A stretch of 21,791 bases of DNA. Origin: CAYLNK01 sp964384675. GTDB taxonomy: Bacteria; Acidobacteriota; Thermoanaerobaculia; UBA5066. The translations under genes and the position numbers were made by a program. Numbering within the stretch: the first letter of the stretch is position 1; every line of letters begins with the position of its first letter. Location: positions 1 through 21,791 of the forward strand of contig CAYLNK010000081.1 of NCBI GenBank assembly GCA_964384675.1, in the 5' to 3' direction. The notes under the pieces are model-generated. The model did not search any database. It worked only from the letters and a program-made list of their open reading frames with translations, and was not told the DNA's origin. This document shows, piece after piece, positions 8,503 through 15,999 of this stretch.

Positions 8503-9606
8503 GAGAACGCGGACGGCCTGTACTGCGGTCGGGCCGGAGCCGGAAATCCAGTTGAGGGCGATGCGGTGCTCGCCGGGGCTGAGCGCCGCGCGTGGGATCG
8601 TGACGGTGGCGGGGCTCTTCGCTTCCACTCGGCAGCCGACCTTCTTCTCGTCGACGAAGACGCAGAGGTCAGCCGGCTTCGCGAGGAAGTACGCCGCGTT
8701 GGCCGGCGCCAGGGTCGCGGTCCACGCGAGGTCCCGGTCCACGACCGGGAGGCCGGTCGCCTGGTCCCTGCTTGCCGCGGCGTCGATCCGGAGGGTGGGC
8801 GTCTGATCCTCGAAGACCGTGAGCCCCGCGTGGTGCTGGTGCTCCCCCTCCACCTTCCTCGGCGCCGCAGATGCCGGCCGCCGCCGAAGTGCGTAGGCCC
8901 GGTAGGTCTCGGATCGGTTCCCGGTCGTGATCAGGGCCGGTTCCGGGAGGTGCGTCGCGAAGACGGAGACGACGAAGTGAGGGAGCTCGGCGACCCGAAT
9001 CGTGGCGCTCTCGTCGAAGCCGTTCCAGCGCTCGACGACCGACCCGGCAGCACGGGGCTCCCGATCGACGATCGTCTTGAGCACGGGCCCCTCGTTGCGG
9101 CCGGTCTTCTTGTTGAGGACCGCTTGCCCCACCTGCATGTGGAGGCGGGCCGGCCAGAGGAGGCGGTAGGAGAAGGTGCCGTCGACCGCCGAGAAGGTGA
9201 CCGGCTGGATCTCCGCCTGCTGGTGCTTGAAGGCGGCAAGGGGATCGAGGGTAGCGGTTCCCCCGGCGTGCTTGAGGGCCAGTCGGGTTGTAAACGCCTC
9301 GTCGGCGACGATCGCCCCAGAGTCGTCCCTTCCATCCCAGTTGAGGTCGACCCGCCCGGCCTTGACCTCTCTCGCCGGAATGGTGCGGATCACGAAGCCG
9401 TCACGGTCGAGGATCTCGACGGTCAGGGTTCCGGCAGCGCCGGTCGTACAGGAGATCGTCGCCGTCTGGCCGAGCGTGGGGTTGAAGAACGCAGGCGCGA
9501 CGGACGCATCGTGGAGAGGCGCGGCAGCCATGGCGAGGCCGCTCGACAGCATGGCCGACCAGAGCGCTGCCTTCCGGGAACGACCGAGGGAGTTCGAGAG
9601 GCTCAT
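8494..9606 (-). CDS. Secreted protein with FlgD-like Ig domains
   Basis: 370 aa from ATG 9606. The frame is open further upstream to 9816, but the upstream residues are Arg/Pro-rich and lack export character, whereas residues 1-28 from 9606 form a signal peptide (ALWSAMLSSGLAMAAA). An AAGG lies about 9 bases before the ATG. Residues ~38-115 are a FlgD-like Ig domain (VDLNWDGRDDSGAIV, residues 86-100). Residues ~140-225 resemble the middle part of the beta-helix protein's C-terminal module (FSYRLLWPARLHMQVG, later ERWNGFDES). Residues ~260-370 form a third beta-rich domain. There is no catalytic motif, lipobox or membrane anchor. FlgD-Ig folds usually serve as structural or binding modules in extracellular proteins. 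It is the first gene of the minus-strand series leading to the beta-helix and RHS genes, so a shared surface function is likely but inferred. Confidence 0.85.
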   Translation of the reverse strand: MSLSNSLGRSRKAALWSAMLSSGLAMAAAPLHDASVAPAFFNPTLGQTATISCTTGAAGTLTVEILDRDGFVIRTIPAREVKAGRVDLNWDGRDDSGAIVADEAFTTRLALKHAGGTATLDPLAAFKHQQAEIQPVTFSAVDGTFSYRLLWPARLHMQVGQAVLNKKTGRNEGPVLKTIVDREPRAAGSVVERWNGFDESATIRVAELPHFVVSVFATHLPEPALITTGNRSETYRAYALRRRPASAAPRKVEGEHQHHAGLTVFEDQTPTLRIDAAASRDQATGLPVVDRDLAWTATLAPANAAYFLAKPADLCVFVDEKKVGCRVEAKSPATVTIPRAALSPGEHRIALNWISGSGPTAVQAVRVLAR

Positions 9607-9936
9607 CAGAGTGACCTTTGTGTTGGGCGGAGGGGCATCGCGTGCGACCTCCGGACGGAGCGAGCCCGAGCGCGGAAGGCACCCTGGCGACGTTGAGAGA
9701 TTCTCATCTCCGTGCGCATCCGTCAAGTTGCTCCGTTTGGCGACGGGAGGAGGCGTACGGCGAATGGGCCGTCCGTGGTCCGTGGCCCCTGACTTCCATC
9801 GCGGTGGGGCGACCACGGCGCAGTCACCTGGTTACAGTAGGCCTAACGCCGCCCCCGACCTCTAGTGCAGGTGCATCGAGTGAGGTTGAGTCTCCTCGGC
9901 GCCCCCGGGACCAGACACCGCTTCCGAGGAGCTGGA
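9607..9936. other. 330-bp non-coding gap between two minus-strand genes
   Basis: The gap separates the end of the PD40 gene from the start of the FlgD-Ig gene. Frames crossing it have no export signal, domain or good start. It contains the weak promoter candidate at 9698-9726 and an inverted repeat, ctcctcgg (9892-9899) with ccgaggag (9924-9931), an 8-bp perfect stem around a 24-base loop just after the PD40 stop codon. The inverted repeat could act in termination but lacks a T-run. I see no RNA gene or mobile-element end. Confidence 0.6.
9698..9726 (-). promoter_or_regulatory. Possible sigma70-type promoter for the FlgD-Ig / beta-helix / RHS series
   Basis: Minus strand: -35 TTGACG (9726-9721), 17-base spacer, -10 GAATCT (9703-9698). 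The -35 is good; the -10 keeps only the second A and the last T of TATAAT. It lies about 90 bp before the ATG at 9606, in the right direction. It is one of few promoter-like pairs in this GC-rich gap, but the match could be chance. Confidence 0.25.
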
Positions 9937-11487
9937 CTACCGGGGCCGACTCGGGAGGTTGGAATCGGGACTCTTGATCCCGTCGGCGACGACAACCGCC
10001 TCGAGCTGGCCCGGCGCGAGGCTGACGAACTCCGGGAGGTTCGCGGCGCGGTCCGGGGCGATGAAGCCGTCGAGGACGACGGGTGGCGAGTCGTTGCCGT
10101 TGGAATCGATGTGCGTCAGCCACATCTGGGTGAGCGGCCCGGCCGCCTTCGACGCGTAGACGAGCCATCGGCCGTTCGGGGAGAAGCTATGCCAGGAGTT
10201 CATCCGGCCGGGCGCGTTGCAGCGCATGCGGCGCGGGGTGCCTCCGGCGGCCGGCAGGATGTAGAGGGCGCTATCGGGACGGTTGAGCATCATGCTGTCG
10301 GCCTGGCAGAAGACGATCCACTTGCCGTCGGGAGAGAAGCGCGGGAAGTAGTTGCTCTTGCCGTTCGAAGCCGCCCCCGGTATGGGTTCGGGCGCCCCGC
10401 CGCGGCCCTCATTGAAAGGGAGACGGTAGAGGTCGAACTGGATCTTCTTCCGCCCCTCCTCGAAGTCCGCGGCGATCGCCAGCTGCCTCTCCGGGTCTAT
10501 CGCGGTCCCCTGGCGCGGCAGGTCCGGGGCCTTCGCCCGCGCGAAGACCAACCGGATGCCATCCGGGCTGAACGTCGAGTTTGTCTGGACGAAGCCCGGA
10601 TCGTCGGCACCTCGCAGGGGTCCGAACTTCCGTGCCTTTCGATCGTAGACGGCGAGGATGCCGCGCACCGGGAAGAAGATCTGCGACATGAAGGGGTCGG
10701 GCAGGAAGTGGAGGGCGATCGTCTCCTTGACGGTGCTGACGACGAAATCGCCGCTCGGCGAGAGGGCAGACAGGAACCCGAGCGTCGGCTCCCCATCCTC
10801 TCGCCGGAAGTCGTTCCAGGCGATGAGCTGTTCAGGCCCGATGGCGACCTTCTGGCCGACGTCGGCTATCGCATAGGTGCTCTTGTCGGAGCCGAAGTCG
10901 ATGTCCATCCCGAGGGTCTTGCCGTCTCGCGAGAAGGAGTGGCAGTTGCCGCAGGTCCCCATTCCCGCGAGGACGGTGCGGGGGGACTGTCCGGACGAGA
11001 CGTCCCCGACCTTCCACGTGATCAACCGCTTGTTATCCATGGCGAAGGCGACGGGGAGGGGTACCTCACGGTAGAAGATCGAAGCGCCGACCGGGTCTGG
11101 GGAGGTCTGGAAGGAAACCTGGGCCGAAGCACGGCCAGCGGAGTCGTCACTTCCCGCCCCTGGTATGGCTGCGACGGTAAATCGGGCACTGCGGCCAAGG
11201 CTCTTCGCCTTCACTGCCTCCCACTGAACGACGCTGGGCCGCCATTCCGGCTTTTCGGACTCGCCCGTGATCGCGGCCGTCTTGTCGCCGACATCGACTC
11301 TCACCGTCCACCGCGTCGCCGGACTCGTGTCGTTCCATCGGAAGAGCGGCGGGGCGAAATCACGGGGGAAGACGGCGCCGTCGTTGGGAGAGGTGATCAC
11401 GGGTGATGGGGCGTCGGACGCCGCACCGATGTGAGACGACAGGAGCCAGGCGAAACCGAGAGTCGTCAGGAGCGTCCAGCCTCTCAT
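9937..11487 (-). CDS. Secreted PD40 (TolB-like beta-propeller) protein with a CxxCH heme-type motif
   Basis: 516 aa. ATG 11487 follows AAGAGG with about 6 bases of spacing. Residues 1-23 are a signal peptide (LLTTLGFAWLLSSHIGAAS). Residues ~28-130 form an Ig-like domain starting ITSPNDGAVFPRDFAPPLFRW. Residues 179-183 are CGNCH, the c-type heme attachment pattern, immediately followed by the first PD40-like blade (SFSRDGKTLGMD). Further blades are at ALSPSGDFVVST (241), TFSPDGIRLVFA (305), RFSPDGKWIVFC (383) and SFSPNGRWLVYAS (434). From memory, this combination (CxNCHSFS plus PD40 and a closing IDSNGNDSPPVVL / APDRAANLPEF region) is a recurring family in Planctomycetes and Acidobacteria without a firmly assigned function. 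The lone CxxCH may bind heme after export, but no axial ligand is obvious. It is divergent to the FlgD-Ig gene at 11644. Confidence 0.92.
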   Translation of the reverse strand: MRGWTLLTTLGFAWLLSSHIGAASDAPSPVITSPNDGAVFPRDFAPPLFRWNDTSPATRWTVRVDVGDKTAAITGESEKPEWRPSVVQWEAVKAKSLGRSARFTVAAIPGAGSDDSAGRASAQVSFQTSPDPVGASIFYREVPLPVAFAMDNKRLITWKVGDVSSGQSPRTVLAGMGTCGNCHSFSRDGKTLGMDIDFGSDKSTYAIADVGQKVAIGPEQLIAWNDFRREDGEPTLGFLSALSPSGDFVVSTVKETIALHFLPDPFMSQIFFPVRGILAVYDRKARKFGPLRGADDPGFVQTNSTFSPDGIRLVFARAKAPDLPRQGTAIDPERQLAIAADFEEGRKKIQFDLYRLPFNEGRGGAPEPIPGAASNGKSNYFPRFSPDGKWIVFCQADSMMLNRPDSALYILPAAGGTPRRMRCNAPGRMNSWHSFSPNGRWLVYASKAAGPLTQMWLTHIDSNGNDSPPVVLDGFIAPDRAANLPEFVSLAPGQLEAVVVADGIKSPDSNLPSRPR

Positions 11488-11643
11488 CTGAAGCCTCTTG
11501 CCGGACGGACTCTCATGGCAGGCCCGTCACGCCTCGCTATCATGAACCACGAGGGGAACGACGTGCACGGGCCTCGGACGGGGGATGAAATCCAAGGGGA
11601 AGCGCACGACGCCTCGCGCACGACGCCCCCTGCTCGCGTGCCC

Positions 11644-12729
11644 ATGCAGGGCCGAGCCTGGAGGCTCCTTCTCGGCTCGCTCCTCGCCTTGACGGTTGCC
11701 GAGTCACCTGGCCTGCGCGCCGGAGCGCGCTCGCCCACCGCGTCGGCCGCGTACTTCCCGGCCGGCTGCGGGCCGACGGAGTCCTCGGTCATCTGCCTGA
11801 GCACGGTCGAAGCGAGCAGCCGCGAGCTCGACCTGCAGGCGGGAGAGCCCGTCAAGCTGACAACCCTGCTCTCCGTTTCGGCGCGAGAGACGATCGTCAT
11901 CAAGGACCTGAACGATGTGGTGGTGCGGAGGCTGGTCGACCGCTGCCGGGATCCGGGTTCCTACGAAGACGCTTGGGACGGCAGAAGCGACATCGGTGCG
12001 CGCCTCCAGGACGGTCAGTACCGCTGGGTCGCGACCCTCGAGGACGGCCTGAGCTCGATCACGATCGACCGCTCGCACGAGCTCGATGGCGATTCCGAAG
12101 TGAAGTCCCATCCCGAGTACCCGAACTGGAGTCCCTTCGACAACGTGCCGCTCAGCTTCAGTCACACCTTCGACCGCCCTGGCGAGATCGTCCTCGTCTT
12201 CTCGCGCGACACGTACTACGTGACGCTGAAGTGCGATCCGCCGAAGTTCTTCTGCAGGTTCCTCGATGGATACCAGCCATCCGGAGACTTCAGCTACGAG
12301 TGGGCCGGCGTTGACGACTCCGGGGCCTTTCGGCCCGACATACACGCCGTCTTCGTGATCTCGCATCACGAGCAGCTCTCAGCGAACGCCATCGTCGTCC
12401 ACCACGGTGCCCCGCGGATCAGCGCGGTGACGGTCAGCCCCTCCGCCTATCTGCCCTTCGTCGGGCGGCAGGAGGTTGCCTTCAATATCTCGAGCTTCCC
12501 GCGTGAGCGTCTCTCCGCCATCCTCACGTTCGTCAACCAGGAGACCCGTTCGGCCCTGCGGCGGATCGAGCTTCGGGATGTTGCTCCTGGGCGCGTGACC
12601 GCCACCTGGGATGGGCGCGGCGACAACGGAATGCAGGTCGCACCGGGACCGTACACCGTGACCGTCACGGCGACCGACTCTCTGGGCCAGGTGGCGAGGG
12701 GCGAAATCCTCACCAGGGTGGAGTACTGA
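11644..12729 (+). CDS. Secreted protein equal to the C-terminal module of the beta-helix protein
   Basis: 361 aa from ATG 11644, chosen because residues 1-26 give a normal signal peptide (AWRLLLGSLLALTVAES). It has no clear ribosome site. GTG 11563, in frame and 6 bases after GAGGGG, is an alternative adding 27 residues. The mature protein aligns along its length with residues 1377-1687 of the beta-helix protein: RETIVIKDLNDVVVRRL matches TETIVLKDEQGTIRRTL; NWSPFDNVPLSFSHTF matches SWDPFKNQELTASYSF; WDGRGDNGMQVAPGPYTVT matches WDGRGDNGVLVAPGQYLVT. It thus has a FlgD-like Ig domain, a middle domain with a Cys pair (197, 204) and a final FlgD-like Ig domain. No enzyme motif is present. It is probably extracellular and a partner or competitor of the beta-helix protein; that role is inferred. 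Confidence 0.88.
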   Translation: MQGRAWRLLLGSLLALTVAESPGLRAGARSPTASAAYFPAGCGPTESSVICLSTVEASSRELDLQAGEPVKLTTLLSVSARETIVIKDLNDVVVRRLVDRCRDPGSYEDAWDGRSDIGARLQDGQYRWVATLEDGLSSITIDRSHELDGDSEVKSHPEYPNWSPFDNVPLSFSHTFDRPGEIVLVFSRDTYYVTLKCDPPKFFCRFLDGYQPSGDFSYEWAGVDDSGAFRPDIHAVFVISHHEQLSANAIVVHHGAPRISAVTVSPSAYLPFVGRQEVAFNISSFPRERLSAILTFVNQETRSALRRIELRDVAPGRVTATWDGRGDNGMQVAPGPYTVTVTATDSLGQVARGEILTRVEY

Positions 12730-12747
12730 GCGGCCCACGGCGCGGGA

Positions 12748-12767
12748 GGGCTGACGGCCGTCAGCCC
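12748..12767. terminator. Perfect 20-bp palindrome between convergent genes
   Basis: GGGCTGACGG is followed at once by its exact reverse complement. The palindrome sits 18 bp after the plus-strand FlgD-Ig gene and includes the stop codon of the minus-strand histidine kinase (12761-12763). As RNA it would fold as about 8 bp of GC-rich stem with a 4-base loop from either strand. Its place between convergent genes suits a two-way terminator, but neither side has a T-run. Confidence 0.5.
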
Positions 12768-14044
12768 GGGATCGTCAGCGTGAACGTGACCCCGCGCCCG
12801 AGATTCCTCGCGACCGCGATGCCGCCCCCGTGCGCCTCCAGGATCCTCTTGCAGATGCTCAGGCCGAGACCGTAGCCGCCCGTCTTTCGCGATCGCGAGC
12901 GGTCCACTCGGAAGAACGGCTCGAAGACACCGGCCAGGTCCTCCTCGGGGATCCCGGGGCCGTCGTCGCGGAGCCGGACGACCACCGTGTCTCCCTCCCG
13001 CGCGGCCGAGACCTCGACAGGGGCGCTGTCGGGCAGCGCGTACTTCGCCGCGTTCTCGAGGAGATTCCGGAGGACGGTCCGGAGCTTCTCCGCGTCGGCG
13101 TCGATCGCGAGCTCCGGGAGCGGCGCGAGGCGCACGCCGGGCGGTACGCCGGCGAACGCCTCGGCGGCGTCGCGCAGGATCGAGCCGAGGTCACAGCGCG
13201 CGACGCGCAGGCCCCGGCCGTCGCGCAGGCGCTCCAGCTCCAGCAGCTCGGTCACCATCGTCTCCATCTCCGCGACGTCGGCGGTCATCCGGGCCTTCTT
13301 CTCGCCGTCCGGAAGGAGCGCGAGCGCCACCTTCATCCGGGTGAGCGGGGAGCGCAGCTCGTGGCTCACGTCGAGGAGCAGCTGGTCGCGGGCCTCGACG
13401 CGCTCACGCACGCTGCGCGCCATCCGGTTGAACGCGTCGATGAGGACACCGAACTCGTCGTGCGCGCCGCCCGGGAGCGTGACGTCGAGCTCGCCCTTCG
13501 CCAGACGGGCCACGCCGGCGTGGAGGGTGCGGAGCGGCCGCAAGGAGCGGCTGATGAACGCGTGCGCGACGACGCAGACGACCCCCACGAGACCGAACGT
13601 GATCCACAGCAGGGTCTCGTGCGCGTCGCGCATCCGGTGGAGGTGCCCCCACGCGAAGAGATAGCGCCCACCGTCGGGAGCCGGGGTGATGAAGTAGTCG
13701 TGCCGGGCCGCCGAGCCGGCGTCGCCGCCGAGGGCGACCGCCTTGGCGATCGCCTCGATCGACGGGAGATCCGGCGCCGTCGACCAGCGGCCCGCCGGGC
13801 CCTCGTAGCGGATCCCCAGGTCGAGCCGCGCCGCCACCTGGCGCGCGTGCTCCGGCCCGGGCGACGTCGCGGCGAGCGCCACCGCGTAGTCCTTGACGAG
13901 CCGCACCACGGTCGTCCCGAACACCGGTCCGACGAGGAGCCAGAAGGCGGTCGCCACGATGACCAGCAGAGCCAGCGCGACACCCACCATCACCGCGACG
14001 AGCCGCGCGAAGACCGACGACCGAAAGGGCTCAGGACCGCTCAT
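12761..14044 (-). CDS. Membrane sensor histidine kinase (HAMP-HisKA-HATPase)
   Basis: 427 aa. ATG 14044 follows a GGGGGG stretch and overlaps the response-regulator gene by 14 bp, so the two are translationally linked. Membrane segments lie at ~13-40 and ~144-165, enclosing a periplasmic sensor region of ~100 residues. HAMP is at ~166-218. The H-box LLLDVSHELRSPLTRMK places the phosphorylated His at 228. The ATPase part has N-box RNLLENAAKYA (N331), G1 DDGPGIP (361-366), F-box FEPFFRVDR and G2 GYGLGLS (390-396). All catalytic elements are intact, in the EnvZ/CpxA style. It would phosphorylate the regulator encoded just before it. The stimulus is unknown; position after an exporter suggests sensing of an exported or toxic compound, or of envelope stress. 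Confidence 0.96.
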   Translation of the reverse strand: MSGPEPFRSSVFARLVAVMVGVALALLVIVATAFWLLVGPVFGTTVVRLVKDYAVALAATSPGPEHARQVAARLDLGIRYEGPAGRWSTAPDLPSIEAIAKAVALGGDAGSAARHDYFITPAPDGGRYLFAWGHLHRMRDAHETLLWITFGLVGVVCVVAHAFISRSLRPLRTLHAGVARLAKGELDVTLPGGAHDEFGVLIDAFNRMARSVRERVEARDQLLLDVSHELRSPLTRMKVALALLPDGEKKARMTADVAEMETMVTELLELERLRDGRGLRVARCDLGSILRDAAEAFAGVPPGVRLAPLPELAIDADAEKLRTVLRNLLENAAKYALPDSAPVEVSAAREGDTVVVRLRDDGPGIPEEDLAGVFEPFFRVDRSRSRKTGGYGLGLSICKRILEAHGGGIAVARNLGRGVTFTLTIPG

Positions 14045-14762
14045 CGCGCCCCCCGATGAAGCAATAGCCCGTTCCCCGGACGGTGCGGATGAACTCCGGC
14101 TGGCGCGGGTCGTCGCCGAGCTTCTGGCGGAGCCGGCTGACGAGGACGTCGATCGAGCGGTCGAACGCCTCGAAGTCCAGGCCCCGGGTCTCGTCGAGGA
14201 GGCGCTCCCGCGTCAGCACCCGTCCCGGATGCCGGATGAAGATCGAGAGGATCTCGAGCTCGGCCGTCGTGAGCGGCAGCGGTCGGCCATGGAGCCGCGC
14301 CGAGCGCGTGGCGAAGCTCACCTCGAGCGCGCCGGCCCGTACGCTCTCGTCGTCGCCGGGCGGCCGGGGGCTCCCCCGCCGGAGGACGGCCTGGATGCGC
14401 GCCGCCAGCTCGCGGGGCTCGAACGGCTTCGGCACGTAGTCGTCGGCACCCAGCTCGAGGCCTACGACGCGGTCGGTCACGTCGCCGCGCGCCGTCAGCA
14501 TCACGATCGGCACGCGGCTCGTCTCGCGCACCTTCCGGCAGAGCGTCAGCCCGTCCATCCCGGGCAGCATCACGTCCAGCACGAGGAGGTCGGGCGGATC
14601 GGCCTTCAGCGCGCGCAGGGCGTCGTCCGGATGCCCCACCGCGGTGACGGCGAGCCCGAAGCGCCCGAGGTACTCCACCAGGAGAGCTCCGAGCGCCTCG
14701 TCGTCGTCGACGAGAAGGATGCGAGCTGCGTACGGTCGCGCGGTCATGGCCGGGCCGATCAT
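14031..14762 (-). CDS. OmpR/PhoB-family response regulator
   Basis: 243 aa from ATG 14762, which has GAGGGG 9 bases upstream. ATG 14747 (MTARPYAARILLVDDDE) is a possible later start without a ribosome site. Receiver domain at ~14-128: acidic pair D20/D21, phospho-acceptor D63 (LLVLDVMLPGMDG), conserved Thr in MLTARGD, and K112 in YVPKPFEP. A Pro-rich linker follows, then a winged-helix DNA-binding domain (LTTAELEIL, GRVLTRERLL, SIDVLVSRLRQKL, TVRGTGYCF). Everything needed for phosphorylation and DNA binding is present. It starts 13 bp after the permease stop and overlaps the kinase gene, giving one transporter-plus-regulator unit. The likely target is the promoter of this unit (17924-17985) and perhaps that of the fusion protein, which is an inference. 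Confidence 0.96.
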   Translation of the reverse strand: MIGPAMTARPYAARILLVDDDEALGALLVEYLGRFGLAVTAVGHPDDALRALKADPPDLLVLDVMLPGMDGLTLCRKVRETSRVPIVMLTARGDVTDRVVGLELGADDYVPKPFEPRELAARIQAVLRRGSPRPPGDDESVRAGALEVSFATRSARLHGRPLPLTTAELEILSIFIRHPGRVLTRERLLDETRGLDFEAFDRSIDVLVSRLRQKLGDDPRQPEFIRTVRGTGYCFIGGRDERS

Positions 14763-14775
14763 GGACCGGCGCCCC

Positions 14776-15999
14776 TCACCCGGTCGATCCGAGCGCTCGG
14801 ATCGGCGGGACACGCGACGCGGTCCACGCCGGGACGGCGCCGAACCCGAGGCCGGCCGCGAGCGCCATCCCGAGCGAGGCGAGCACCGCCAGGGCCGGGA
14901 CGGCGACGCTCCAGCCCGTCGTCGCGGCGACCGCCCAGGCGGCGATCCCGCCCAGCACGATCCCGGAGGCCCAGCCCGACAGGGTCAGCAGCACGGACTC
15001 GGCGAGGAACTGCACGAGCACGTCGCGCGGGCGCGCCCCGACCGCCAGGCGGAGCCCGATCTCCGGCGTCCGCTCCTTCACCGAGAGGAGCATCAGGGCC
15101 AGGATCCCGGCCCCACCGACGAGGAGCGCCGCCGCACAGAGGCCCAGCGTGGCCAGGGCCAGGGAGCGGGCGGTCTCCCGCTGGAGCCGCAGCACGCGCC
15201 GCTGGTTCTGGATCGCGAAGTCGTCGGGCCGCCCGCGCTCGGTCAGGCGGTGCCGGTCGCGAAGCAGCTCGCGGATGTCGCGCTCCACCCCGTCCATCGC
15301 GTCGGGTTCGGGCGTGCCGACCGAGACGCCGCTCAGCCACGTGGCGTTCACCACGCGGCGGAGCGCGGTGCGGATCGGGATCACCACCTGGCCGTCCTCG
15401 TCGGCGCCGGAAATCCCCGCGCCGCGCGGCGAAAGGACGCCGATCACCTCGTACGGAACGCCTCGCACCCGCAGCTCCTCGCCCACCGGATCCTCCGCTC
15501 CGAAGAGGCTCGCCGCGACCCGGGCTCCCAGCACGGCCACGCGGCGCGCGGCGCGGTCGTCGTCGTCGTCGAGGAATCGCCCGGACGCGACACCGAAGCG
15601 CCGCACCGCCGGGTAGGCGGGCGAGGTCCCGAGCAGCATGGTGACCATCGACGTCCCGCGCCCCTTCACCACCGCCCGGGCGTCCGCCGTCGGCGCGACG
15701 GCGAGCGAGGGAGAGAGCGAGGCGATCGCCTCCGCGTCCGCGAGGGTGAGCGTCGTCACGAGGCCGCGCACCGCCCGGCGCGAGACGATCCGCTTCACCT
15801 CGGCCGGACGGACCACCAGGAAGCCGGTCCCCATCGACTCGAGCCCCTTCAGCACCGCTCCGCGCGCCCCTGCCCCGACGGCGCCCGTCACGACGACCGA
15901 GGCCACGCCGATCGCCACGCTCGCGACCGCGAGGGTGACGCGCAGCCGATGGGCCAGGAGCGCGCGGGCCGAGAGGACGAGGCCGCGGCCGAGCCTCAT
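14776..15999 (-). CDS. ABC exporter permease, MacB/FtsX type (second copy)
   Basis: 407 aa. ATG 15999 overlaps the stop of the preceding permease in an ATGA arrangement, which sets the start; an upstream extension of the open frame is Arg/Gly/Pro-rich and rejected. Membrane segment ~20-42, then a MacB-type periplasmic core (~43-280, including VAVLGARVAASLFGAEDPVGEELRV split by the usual insert), then three membrane segments (~284-310, 338-360, 370-393). The hallmark cytoplasmic loop VKERTPEIGLRLAVGARPRD lies between the second and third. FtsX/MacB permeases transmit ATPase motion to the periplasm rather than forming a channel. With the other permease it probably forms a heterodimer served by the ATPase at 17219-17923. 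Confidence 0.93.
   Translation of the reverse strand: MRLGRGLVLSARALLAHRLRVTLAVASVAIGVASVVVTGAVGAGARGAVLKGLESMGTGFLVVRPAEVKRIVSRRAVRGLVTTLTLADAEAIASLSPSLAVAPTADARAVVKGRGTSMVTMLLGTSPAYPAVRRFGVASGRFLDDDDDRAARRVAVLGARVAASLFGAEDPVGEELRVRGVPYEVIGVLSPRGAGISGADEDGQVVIPIRTALRRVVNATWLSGVSVGTPEPDAMDGVERDIRELLRDRHRLTERGRPDDFAIQNQRRVLRLQRETARSLALATLGLCAAALLVGGAGILALMLLSVKERTPEIGLRLAVGARPRDVLVQFLAESVLLTLSGWASGIVLGGIAAWAVAATTGWSVAVPALAVLASLGMALAAGLGFGAVPAWTASRVPPIRALGSTG

Noticed and set aside
9607..9816. 70-residue N-terminal extension of the 370-aa FlgD-Ig protein
   Set aside because: It would bury the signal peptide behind a charged, Pro/Arg-rich stretch; ATG 9606 gives a standard exported protein.
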